Of a stretch of 6,632 nt of DNA, positions 1-5,802 are shown piece by piece. Below the pieces are notes generated by a model. That model saw only the letters and a program-made list of their open reading frames with translations. It did not search any database and was not told where the DNA came from. The DNA comes from Anaerolineae bacterium (GTDB lineage: Bacteria > Chloroflexota > Anaerolineae > E26-bin7), in assembly GCA_029933115.1 (NCBI GenBank), contig JAOZOT010000200.1:1-6632 (forward strand). The letters are read 5' to 3'. Made by a program: the position numbers and the translations under genes. How positions within the stretch are numbered: position 1 is the stretch's first letter; the number at the start of each line of letters is the position of its first letter.

Positions 1-549
1 TTGAGCGAGGGGGATTATGGCGTCAGCCTGCTCAACGACTGCAAGTACGGCCACGACGTGCGAGGCAATGTCATCAGGCTGACCCTGCTGAGAGGCCCCA
101 CCTATCCCGACCCGGACGCCGATCAGGGCGAGCATCGCTTCATCTACAGCCTGCTGCCCCATCGCGGCGACTGGCGCACGGGCACCGTGCCGGCCAGTTA
201 TGCTCTGAACGACCCGCTGATCGTGCGGCGAGTGTCGGGAGGGGGTGGCGACTCAACCCGACTGTCGTTGCTGGCCGTTGACGTGCCGAACGTCGTCATC
301 GAAACCGTCAAACAGGCTGAGGATGGCCAAGGATTGATCGTGCGCCTATACGAGAACGAGCGCTGTCGGGGGCCGGTGATGCTGCGGGTGGGCTTCCCTC
401 TGACCGGCGCTTACCGCTGCAATCTGCTGGAGGAGAACGAGGCCCCGCTGTCCATCATCCAGAATACGGTGCGTCTTACGGTGGAACCTTATCAGGTCAC
501 GACCTTGCGGCTGGTACCCGCGCTTGAGGATCAGCCGAGCCTGAGGTGA
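1..549 (+). CDS. GH38 alpha-mannosidase, C-terminal fragment (5' end outside window)
   Basis: This is the last 182 residues of a glycoside hydrolase family 38 alpha-mannosidase, an enzyme that releases alpha-linked mannose from glycans. The segment with YGVSLLNDCKYGHD (about residues 6-19), then LLRGPTYPDP (about 30-39) and the YSLLPH strand (about 49-54), is the typical signature of the C-terminal beta-sandwich domain of GH38. The catalytic (beta/alpha) domain and zinc-binding residues must lie upstream of the window, so activity cannot be judged. The frame is open from base 1, and the TTG there is most likely an internal Leu codon. The stop TGA (547-549) is only 4 bp before the GH130 start, and the tail supplies that gene's ribosome binding site, so the two are co-transcribed and probably translationally coupled. 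Family assignment is confident; the exact linkage specificity is unknown. Confidence 0.9.
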   Translation: MSEGDYGVSLLNDCKYGHDVRGNVIRLTLLRGPTYPDPDADQGEHRFIYSLLPHRGDWRTGTVPASYALNDPLIVRRVSGGGGDSTRLSLLAVDVPNVVIETVKQAEDGQGLIVRLYENERCRGPVMLRVGFPLTGAYRCNLLEENEAPLSIIQNTVRLTVEPYQVTTLRLVPALEDQPSLR

Positions 550-553
550 GACA

Positions 554-1477
554 ATGAGGTTGCAACGCTACGAGGGAAATCCTATCCTCACGGCGCGGGA
601 TTTCCCGCGTCCGGTCAATTCCGTCTTCAACGCCGGCGCCGCCAAATACGGCAATGAGTACATCTTGCTCAACCGCGTCCAGGGCCTTGATGGGACCTCA
701 TGCCTGTGGGTGGCGCGCAGCCGAGACGGGTACCACTTCACGCCCGATCCCGAGCCCGCGATGGTGCCCTCGACTGAGGGGCCTTTCGCGCGCTATGAGG
801 AGTATGGCATTGAGGACCCCCGCATCACCAAGATCAACAATGCCTACTACATTGTCTATGTCTGCTACTCGTCTTTCGGCTGTCGCGTGGGGCTGGCTCT
901 GACCAGGGACTTCCAGTCGTTCGAGAGGGTAGGACTCATCTCATTGCCAGACAACAAGGATGCTGTGCTCTTTCCAGAGAAGATCGGGGGCCGATACGCG
1001 CGGCTCGACCGCCCCATGACGGTGATCGGTGGGCGGAGAGATATATGGATTTCGTACTCCCAGGATCTGCTCTACTGGGGTGACGCGTGTGTGGTGATGA
1101 CACCCCGCCCTGGGCGATGGGACAGTGAGAAGATCGGCGCCGGAACTCCGCCCATCAAGACGGAAAAAGGGTGGCTGTTAATCTACCACGGTGCGTGCAG
1201 GACGGCGAGCGGTAAGGTTTACCGGCTGGGCGTGGCGCTCCTTGATCTTGAGAACCCCTCCAAGGTCGTGGGACGCGCGGAGGAAGCTATCCTCTATCCC
1301 GCTGCTCCGGAGGATTTCCTGGGGGATGTTGGGAACGTAGTCTTCACTGGTGGCGCTATCCTCGAGGACGATGGGGAGCTGAAAATCTACTACGGCGCCG
1401 CCGATCAGGTGATGTGCTTGGCGACGGCCAATGTAGATGACCTCATAGCGCTGTGTCTAAAAGATATGGAAAAATAA
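554..1477 (+). CDS. GH130 family beta-mannoside phosphorylase-like enzyme
   Basis: A 307-residue protein of glycoside hydrolase family 130, whose members mostly phosphorolyse beta-mannosides (for example Man-beta-1,4-GlcNAc or mannooligosaccharides) to mannose 1-phosphate; a few are beta-1,2-mannosidases. The family motifs run in order: EGNPIL near the N-terminus (7-12), LLNRVQG (38-44), GIEDPRIT (85-92) with D88 as the expected proton donor, FPEKIGGRYARLDRP (140-154), GAGTPPI (195-201), IYHG (210-213) with H212, and Y223 eleven residues on. Retained R41, R153, H212 and Y223 are of the kind that hold phosphate, which favours phosphorylase over hydrolase; this is inference. Length is full for the short GH130 type and no signal peptide is visible, so it acts in the cytoplasm. 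The ATG has a GAGGT site 6 bp upstream, inside the GH38 stop region. Next to an alpha-mannosidase, it fits removal of the beta-mannose left after alpha-mannose trimming. Confidence 0.92.
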   Translation: MRLQRYEGNPILTARDFPRPVNSVFNAGAAKYGNEYILLNRVQGLDGTSCLWVARSRDGYHFTPDPEPAMVPSTEGPFARYEEYGIEDPRITKINNAYYIVYVCYSSFGCRVGLALTRDFQSFERVGLISLPDNKDAVLFPEKIGGRYARLDRPMTVIGGRRDIWISYSQDLLYWGDACVVMTPRPGRWDSEKIGAGTPPIKTEKGWLLIYHGACRTASGKVYRLGVALLDLENPSKVVGRAEEAILYPAAPEDFLGDVGNVVFTGGAILEDDGELKIYYGAADQVMCLATANVDDLIALCLKDMEK

Positions 1478-1486
1478 GGAGTCATT

Positions 1487-2521
1487 ATGCTTCGAGCAGC
1501 ACTCATCGGCTGCGGAAACATTGGCGCGGGCGGACACCTCCCCGCCTATGCTCTCATCCCGGAAGTGGAACTGGTAGCGGTGTGCGATGCGGTGGAGACC
1601 CTGGCTCACACCGCCGCCGAGCGTTCAGGAGCCACGGCTTACACCGATTATCGGCAACTCCTGGAGCGCGAAGACATCGCCATGGTGGACGTGTGCCTGC
1701 CCACCTATCTCCACGCGCCAGTGACTATCGCCGCTTTGGAGGCGGGAAAGCACGTCCTCTGCGAGAAGCCGATGGCGCACACTCTGGAGGCCGCCGAGGC
1801 CATGATCGAGGCGGCGGAGAAAGCAGGCGTCAAACTGATGATCGGGCAGGTGCGCCGCTTCGACCATCGCTACGTGAGCATCAAGGAGCAGATTGACGGT
1901 GGCAAAGTGGGTCGTCCCGTATTTATCCGGCGGGCGGAGCGGCAGTTCCTGCCCTTTCCGTCGGAGGCCTGGCAGTGGGACCCCCGGCGGGGCGGCGGGG
2001 TGATCCTGGACATCGGCGTGCACGTCACCGACCTGTTCCGCTGGTACTTTGGCCAGGAAGCGGTCGAGGTCTACGCGATAGCGAAGTCGGTGAGGCAGGC
2101 GGCCAGGGAAGCCGGCAGTTACGATCACGCCATGATCACGTGCAAGTTCGACGGGGGTGGGGTGGGCTTCGCCGAGGCCAGTTGGGCCTACCCGCAGGGT
2201 TTTGGCGGGACGCTTTATGCCCAGTTGGACGTGGTGGGCACAGAGGGGAAGGTCCAGTACGCTGACAAAGACACCAATCCGATGCTGGTCTACACTCCTG
2301 AAAAAGGCCACGAACTACCCCGTTACTTCAGGTTCATGTCCACCACGGAGTACGCTTTTGAAGAGGAAATCCGCCACTTTGTGCGCTGCGTCATCGAGGA
2401 TCAGCAGCCTCTCATCAGCCCGCAGGACGCCCGCGCCGCTCTGGAGATGGCCCTGGCCGCACAGCGCTCGGCGGAGACGGGAGAGCCGGTCAGGTTGGCT
2501 CACTCGACGTCCAGAGGATAA
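1487..2521 (+). CDS. Gfo/Idh/MocA family NAD(P)-dependent oxidoreductase (first copy)
   Basis: A 344-residue sugar-type dehydrogenase of the Gfo/Idh/MocA family. The N-terminal Rossmann fold shows GCGNIG (8-13), an acidic D34 at the end of the second strand that favours NAD over NADP, and the EKP motif (93-95) whose Lys is normally catalytic. The C-terminal domain has the GGGVILDIGVHVTD segment (169-182), with D175, H179 and D182 in the usual active-site spacing. The substrate is not predictable; members oxidise or reduce sugars, inositols and sugar acids, and some hydrolyse glycosides by an NAD-dependent route. The ATG follows AAGGAG by 5 bp and lies 9 bp after GH130, so it belongs to the same operon. 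The C-terminus (LAHSTSRG) runs on past where such proteins usually end (TGEPVRL), and its last 22 bp overlap the convergent toxin gene, suggesting that the end was rewritten when the toxin module arrived. Confidence 0.93.
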   Translation: MLRAALIGCGNIGAGGHLPAYALIPEVELVAVCDAVETLAHTAAERSGATAYTDYRQLLEREDIAMVDVCLPTYLHAPVTIAALEAGKHVLCEKPMAHTLEAAEAMIEAAEKAGVKLMIGQVRRFDHRYVSIKEQIDGGKVGRPVFIRRAERQFLPFPSEAWQWDPRRGGGVILDIGVHVTDLFRWYFGQEAVEVYAIAKSVRQAAREAGSYDHAMITCKFDGGGVGFAEASWAYPQGFGGTLYAQLDVVGTEGKVQYADKDTNPMLVYTPEKGHELPRYFRFMSTTEYAFEEEIRHFVRCVIEDQQPLISPQDARAALEMALAAQRSAETGEPVRLAHSTSRG

Positions 2522-2892
2522 AGGCGGAGTTCAGGCATGGGGAAGTGCTTGGGGTTAGTCGTGGTCAATGTGAGGTCGTGGTGCAGGGCCGTGGCGGCGA
2601 TGACAGCGTCAGGGAAGGAGAGTTGGACGCCCTGGCGGGCGTACTGGTAAATCAGGCGCCCGGCCCGGTCGGCGATGGCCTCGTCCACCGGCAGGTTCTC
2701 CAGCGAATCGAGCAACTCCATCGTGCGCTCCTCCTCGTGATGACGCATCCCGGCCAATACCTCCGTCCGCGTGGCGACGGAGATGCATGTACGTTCCCTC
2801 TTCTGATCCAGAACGTCTAGGAAGTCCAGAGCCTTTGGGACGCTGCGGAGGGCGAGGATAAGGATGTTGGTATCCAAGAGATGCTCAGCCAC
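2500..2892 (-). CDS. vapC: PIN-domain ribonuclease toxin, VapC type
   Basis: A 130-residue PIN-domain protein, the toxin of a type II toxin-antitoxin pair; such proteins are Mg2+-dependent RNases that cleave tRNA, rRNA or other RNA. Acidic active-site residues are in place: D7 in LLDTNILI (5-12), E44 in RTEVLAG (42-48) and D95 in FPDAVIAATAL (93-103), with TTNPKHF (111-117) as the usual final motif. Length is typical of VapC. I chose the GTG at 2890-2892 because the fold begins 4 residues later, a strong GAGGAGG site lies 9 bp upstream, and the start overlaps the antitoxin stop by 8 bp, implying translational coupling. An ATG further upstream (2961) would add 23 residues encoded inside the antitoxin gene that match nothing in the fold. 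The 3' end converges on, and overlaps by 22 bp, the first oxidoreductase. Confidence 0.92.
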   Translation of the reverse strand: MAEHLLDTNILILALRSVPKALDFLDVLDQKRERTCISVATRTEVLAGMRHHEEERTMELLDSLENLPVDEAIADRAGRLIYQYARQGVQLSFPDAVIAATALHHDLTLTTTNPKHFPMPELRLYPLDVE

Positions 2893-3190
2893 CGCGCCTG
2901 GCCTCCTCAATGATCTCATCCCAGGAGCGGGGCATCCACGTCTCACGCAACCGGCGGACATAGCGGTTCACGTCTTCCACGGTCATCAAATCGGGGTGGT
3001 CTTCATCGGACCAGGCCGGTTCACGGCGCAACTCTCCCAGCACTTTTCTGAGCCTGAACCGCCGGAGCTCTTCCTTTGTGGCCTCGACGATAAATCTATT
3101 CCGCTCTCGACGGGGAATGTAGCGCCTGAGCTCTTCCAGCAGCGAGACGGGGAAGGTGACGTTGATCCGCTTGGTCGCTTCCGTAGCCAT
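2885..3190 (-). CDS. vapB: Ribbon-helix-helix antitoxin, VapB type
   Basis: A 101-residue antitoxin paired with the PIN toxin. Residues 7-14 (KRINVTFP) form the DNA-contacting beta ribbon, followed by helix A (about 15-25) and helix B (about 28-43, with RNRFIVEATKEEL), a classic ribbon-helix-helix (MetJ/Arc-type) fold. The C-terminal half is acidic, then rich in Arg and Trp (SDEDHPDLMTVEDVNRYV), the kind of tail that wraps the toxin active site. It should dimerise, bind operator DNA and, with the toxin, repress its own promoter. I start at the ATG at 3188-3190 because a GGAGGTG site (3194-3200) lies 5 bp upstream; a TTG four codons earlier overlaps that site and is unlikely. The first gene of the operon, it is followed by vapC with an 8-bp overlap. 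Confidence 0.9.
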   Translation of the reverse strand: MATEATKRINVTFPVSLLEELRRYIPRRERNRFIVEATKEELRRFRLRKVLGELRREPAWSDEDHPDLMTVEDVNRYVRRLRETWMPRSWDEIIEEARRGG

Positions 3191-3193
3191 CAC

Positions 3194-3200
3194 CACCTCC
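3194..3200 (-). promoter_or_regulatory. Strong ribosome binding site of the antitoxin gene
   Basis: On the minus strand this reads GGAGGTG, 5 bp before the ATG at 3190. It decides the start codon in favour of that ATG rather than the TTG at 3202, which overlaps the site. Confidence 0.8.
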
Positions 3201-3206
3201 AAGCAG

Positions 3207-3235
3207 ACTTCCGAAGTCTCCGAGGCTTCGGAAGT
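3207..3235. repeat. Perfect 10-bp inverted repeat in the antitoxin leader
   Basis: ACTTCCGAAG (3207-3216) and CTTCGGAAGT (3226-3235) are exact reverse complements separated by 9 bp. Each arm with one flanking base is itself an odd palindrome (ACTTC-C-GAAGT at 3207-3217 and GCTTC-G-GAAGT at 3225-3235, the latter with one end mismatch), so it can also be read as two copies of one operator, centres 18 bp apart. It lies downstream of the predicted antitoxin transcription start and ends 6 bp before the ribosome binding site. It could be a second repressor site or an mRNA hairpin affecting translation. Confidence 0.75.
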
Positions 3236-3284
3236 TTTACCCCAAATTATGGTGTAAATATTTTACACCAAATAGAGGTGTATG
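3236..3284. promoter_or_regulatory. Array of four alternating operator half-sites
   Basis: The core is TGGTGTAAA (3250-3258) facing TTTACACCA (3262-3270), a perfect 9-bp inverted repeat with a 3-bp centre. A related copy, TTTACCCCA (3236-3244, one mismatch), flanks it on the left, and AGGTGTATG (3276-3284, sharing GGTGTA) on the right. Half-site starts are spaced 14, 12 and 14 bp, and orientation alternates. The array covers the antitoxin -10 box and most of the spacer, where a ribbon-helix-helix repressor or toxin-antitoxin complex would be expected to bind cooperatively. The binder is inferred. Confidence 0.7.
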
Positions 3285-3288
3285 TCAA
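3260..3288 (-). promoter_or_regulatory. Sigma-70-type promoter of the vapBC-type operon
   Basis: On the minus strand the -35 box is TTGACA (3283-3288, perfect consensus) and the -10 box is TAAAAT (3260-3265, 5 of 6), with a 17-bp spacer. Transcription would start near 3253, giving a leader of about 60 bases that contains the inverted repeat at 3207-3235. The -35 box directly abuts the ATG of the plus-strand oxidoreductase at 3289. Confidence 0.8.
3274..3280 (+). promoter_or_regulatory. Ribosome binding site of the second oxidoreductase
   Basis: AGAGGTG lies 8 bp upstream of the ATG at 3289 and fixes that start. It is embedded in the rightmost operator half-site and in the spacer of the divergent antitoxin promoter. 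Confidence 0.65.
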
Positions 3289-4308
3289 ATGAGTGAAAAA
3301 ATCGGCTTAGGCATCGTGAGCTACGCTCACCCCCACGCTCCCAAATACGCTGCCGCCATCGCCGCCCACCCCCAGGCCGACCTGGTCGGCATTGCCGGGC
3401 TGGGAGCCAACCCTGATCTGGCCGCCGGGGAGGCGAAGCGGTACAACGTCCCCTACTACGCCGACTACCGGGAGTTGCTGGCGCGGGAGGACCTGGCGGG
3501 GGTGTACGTGGGGACGGAGCCCACGCGCCACCTGGGGGTGGTGCAGGAGGCTGCAGCCAGAGGCAAACATATCCTCTGCGATAAGCCCATTGCCCTGAGG
3601 CTGGAGGAAGCCGACGAGATCATCCGCCTGTCCAGGGAAGCCGGAGTGAAGCTGATGGTGCCCTTTAACCCTCGCTTTCAACTCCCGGTGATAAAGGTGA
3701 AAGAAGCCCTCGATAGCGGCCAGGCAGGCGAGATGGTTTCCATCTTTGCCATCAAATACGGCAAGCTGCCGACTAAAATCCCTGGCCCGGGAGAATTCGG
3801 CTGGTTTCTGGACCCCGATCAAGCCGGAGGTGGGGGCTTCCTGGACATCGGCATTCACGCCGTGGACGCCCTGCGCTGGCTGGCAGGAAGCGAGGCTCGC
3901 CGGGTATATGCCCACGTCGGGGCGGTGCTCCATCAGAACCTGGCGGTGGACGACCTGGGACTGATGACCGTCGAGTTTGAGAACGGCGTGGTGGGTGCCC
4001 TGAGCGCCGGCTGGGCCAACCCCGATGGCTACCCCACCTGGCTGGATGTGCGCTTCGAGATTCTGACCACCAAGGGCGCTTTCCTCATTGACAGCCCCTA
4101 TCACGATTACACCTGCTATTCTCAGACCGGAGTGGAGAAGGGTTACTGGTGGCGAAAGGACGTGGACGGCCTGGTGGACGAATTCGCGCGGGCCATCCGT
4201 GATGATCGGGAGCCGGCCATCACCGGGGAGGATGCCCGCGCAGTGTTAGCCATCGTCCTGGCCGCCTATGAGTCGGCGCGGACGGGCCAGGTTGTCACCC
4301 CGCCTTGA
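3289..4308 (+). CDS. Gfo/Idh/MocA family oxidoreductase, divergent (second copy)
   Basis: A 339-residue protein of the Gfo/Idh/MocA fold, only distantly similar to the copy at 1487-2521. The dinucleotide loop is not GxGxxG but GIVSYAHPHA (8-17), and the usual EKP is CDKP (97-100), keeping the Lys (K99). The C-terminal domain has GGGGFLDIGIHAVD (180-193) with D186, H190 and D193, so the active site looks intact. His-rich loops of this type occur in a recognisable branch of the family, so cofactor binding may be altered rather than lost; this is inference. The substrate is unknown. The ATG follows AGAGGTG by 8 bp. A weak plus-strand promoter is possible (TTTACC 3236-3241, TATTTT 3259-3264), otherwise transcription must read through the antisense toxin module. 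The gene ends 10 bp before the glycosyltransferase. Confidence 0.9.
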   Translation: MSEKIGLGIVSYAHPHAPKYAAAIAAHPQADLVGIAGLGANPDLAAGEAKRYNVPYYADYRELLAREDLAGVYVGTEPTRHLGVVQEAAARGKHILCDKPIALRLEEADEIIRLSREAGVKLMVPFNPRFQLPVIKVKEALDSGQAGEMVSIFAIKYGKLPTKIPGPGEFGWFLDPDQAGGGGFLDIGIHAVDALRWLAGSEARRVYAHVGAVLHQNLAVDDLGLMTVEFENGVVGALSAGWANPDGYPTWLDVRFEILTTKGAFLIDSPYHDYTCYSQTGVEKGYWWRKDVDGLVDEFARAIRDDREPAITGEDARAVLAIVLAAYESARTGQVVTPP

Positions 4309-4318
4309 AAGAACCACG

Positions 4319-5599
4319 ATGACCACCATAGCCATCCTCTCCACCCGCCTTTACGGTCAGGACGGTGTGTCCGTCGAGGCCCGCAAGTGGGAGCGGGCCT
4401 ATCGTTCCCTGGGCTGTGAGACAGTCCTCATCGCCGGTGAGTTGGGAGCCACCGACACCCCCCACATGGTCATCCCGGAACTGGCTTTCACCCACCCCCA
4501 GATTATCTCTCTCAACGAGCGCGCTTTCGGCCCCCCTTTGGCCGTCTCTGAGCGCAAGAACCTGCGCCGTGAAATCGAGGCCCTGGCCGACACTATTGAG
4601 AGGCAATTGCAGGCTGCGCTGGCCTGCTTGAGGGTAGATGTCCTCAGCGTGGAGAACGCTTTGGCTATCCCCATGAATCTGCCCCTGGGCCTGGCCCTAC
4701 AGCGCCTCATCGCCGGAGGCCAGACAACCATCGCCCGTCACCACGACTTCTACTGGGAGAAGGAGCGGTTCCGCCGCAACAATGTGGGCTGGCTGCTCCG
4801 GGCTGCTTTTCCTCCCTCTCAAGGCCCCATTCGCCATGTGACCATCAACGACCAGGCCCGCCGTGAGCTCTACCAGAAGCGAGGTGTAGATGCCCAGTGG
4901 GTGCCCAACGCCTTCGATTTCGATTCGATCCAGGGAATAGATAGCTACAACCGTGACCTCCCCCAATCCCTGGGCGTTGTGCCAGACCACAAATTGATCT
5001 TGCAACCAACGCGCATCGTACCGCGCAAAGGCATCGAACGCTCTATCGAGTTGGTGGCTCGCCTGCGGAACGACTATGGTCTGCCGGGCACCCTGGTCAT
5101 CAGCGGGCCGGCCGGCGATGAGGGACGGACCTATGCTGATGAAATACAGAGCAAGGCCGAATCCCTGGGTGTGCCACTGATCTGTGCCGCCGACCGCATC
5201 GGCCTGGAGCGCGAAGTGGTGGAAGGCCGCAAAACGTACGCTATCGGCGACGCCTACGCCCACGCCGACCTGGTGACCTTCCCCAGCGATCAGGAGGGGT
5301 TCGGCAATCCGGTGATAGAGGCAGCAGTCTACTGCAAACCCCTCTTCGTCAATCGCTACCCTGTTTTGGATGACATATTGAACCTGGCAGGGGGAGAGTT
5401 CGATTTCATCGTTATCGAGGGCTCAGTAGACGATGAAGCGGTGGCCCGCGCCAACCATCTGCTGACCGATCCGCCGGTCAGGGAGCAGGTGGTGGCCCAC
5501 AACTTCCAGGTAGCTCGCCGGCACTTTTCTATGGAACATCTGCCGCACAAGCTGAAACTGCTATTGGAGAGTTTCAACAACGGGTCAATTGTGGTATAA
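4319..5599 (+). CDS. GT4-type glycosyltransferase (GT-B fold)
   Basis: A 426-residue retaining-type glycosyltransferase of the group 1/GT4 kind, which moves a sugar from a nucleotide donor to an acceptor in the cytoplasm. The N-terminal acceptor half begins with IAILSTRLYGQDGVS (4-18), whose GQDGVS loop is the usual glycine-rich acceptor loop, and includes HHDFYWE (141-147). The C-terminal donor half has RIVPRKG (232-238), with basic residues that grip the donor phosphates, and the family signature EGFGNPVIE (E326 to E334, an E-x7-E motif). There is no signal peptide or membrane segment. The HHDFYWE motif makes me think of glycosyltransferases that make glucosylglycerate-derived solutes, but that is a weak recollection. 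I use the ATG at 4319 since the fold starts at once; an ATG at 4268 would overlap the previous gene by 41 bp and add 17 odd residues. The ribosome binding site is weak (GAAAGA). Confidence 0.88.
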   Translation: MTTIAILSTRLYGQDGVSVEARKWERAYRSLGCETVLIAGELGATDTPHMVIPELAFTHPQIISLNERAFGPPLAVSERKNLRREIEALADTIERQLQAALACLRVDVLSVENALAIPMNLPLGLALQRLIAGGQTTIARHHDFYWEKERFRRNNVGWLLRAAFPPSQGPIRHVTINDQARRELYQKRGVDAQWVPNAFDFDSIQGIDSYNRDLPQSLGVVPDHKLILQPTRIVPRKGIERSIELVARLRNDYGLPGTLVISGPAGDEGRTYADEIQSKAESLGVPLICAADRIGLEREVVEGRKTYAIGDAYAHADLVTFPSDQEGFGNPVIEAAVYCKPLFVNRYPVLDDILNLAGGEFDFIVIEGSVDDEAVARANHLLTDPPVREQVVAHNFQVARRHFSMEHLPHKLKLLLESFNNGSIVV

Positions 5600-5600
5600 T
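5592..5600 (+). promoter_or_regulatory. Extended -10 promoter motif overlapping the glycosyltransferase stop codon
   Basis: TGGTATAAT is a perfect extended -10 element; its TATAAT (5595-5600) contains the glycosyltransferase stop codon TAA (5597-5599). The -35 region is poor (TTTCAA at 5572-5577, 3 of 6, with 17-bp spacing). Transcription would start near 5607 and run rightward, against the HEPN-MNT operon. No convincing plus-strand gene follows, so any product would be a small or antisense RNA. Confidence 0.4.
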
Positions 5601-5802
5601 AGCACTAGCCACACGGTCAAAATCACGAGAGGCAATACCTGTGCAGTTCGGGGTAGAAGCCCAACCGCCTGTGGCGCCTGTGCCGCAATAGTGGCGCAAT
5701 AGTGCCGCGTTAGGCGTTGACGGCTCAGTAATGGTCATAAGTGGAGAGGTACTGGGGAGCGCGCTAAAAAACGCGGTCAGGCGGAATAGGACAGGCCGAC
5801 AT
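5600..5802. other. Intergenic region between convergent genes
   Basis: This 203-bp stretch holds no gene I can defend. It contains a 16-codon reading frame, GTG at 5641 to TAG at 5689-5691, with GAGAGG 8 bp upstream, but the peptide is Pro/Val-rich and resembles nothing known. An 11-bp tandem repeat and an attC-like box pair also lie here. On the minus strand, downstream of the nucleotidyltransferase, a run of six T (5766-5771) follows only a weak stem, so no solid terminator can be called for either convergent gene. Confidence 0.5.
5682..5708. repeat. 11-bp tandem repeat, about 2.5 copies
   Basis: GCCGCAATAGT (5682-5692) is followed directly by GGCGCAATAGT (5693-5703, one mismatch) and a partial third copy GCCGC (5704-5708). 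It is noncoding as far as can be seen. Confidence 0.7.

Noticed and set aside
1625..2311. Long minus-strand open frame (228 residues) opposite the first oxidoreductase
   Set aside because: It lies wholly inside a gene with clear family motifs, has no family-like motifs of its own and no ribosome site; it is a GC-rich shadow frame.
2893..2961. Longer toxin start at the upstream ATG
   Set aside because: The extra 23 residues lie inside the antitoxin gene and precede the PIN fold; the GTG at 2892 has a strong ribosome site and the usual coupling overlap.
3307..4104. Minus-strand open frame (265 residues) opposite the second oxidoreductase
   Set aside because: It is the mirror of a well-supported gene, with His/Gln-rich low-information sequence and no recognisable domain.
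1487..4308. Recent tandem duplication of the two oxidoreductase genes
   Set aside because: The proteins differ in the cofactor loop, the EKP motif and most of the sequence, so they are distant paralogues rather than a recent copy.
4268..4318. Upstream ATG for the glycosyltransferase
   Set aside because: It would overlap the previous gene by 41 bp and add an Arg-rich tail with no ribosome site; the fold begins at the ATG at 4319.
5761..5780. Possible terminator after the nucleotidyltransferase
   Set aside because: The T run is present on the minus strand, but the neighbouring stem is only about 4 bp and falls on the wrong side of the run for an intrinsic terminator.
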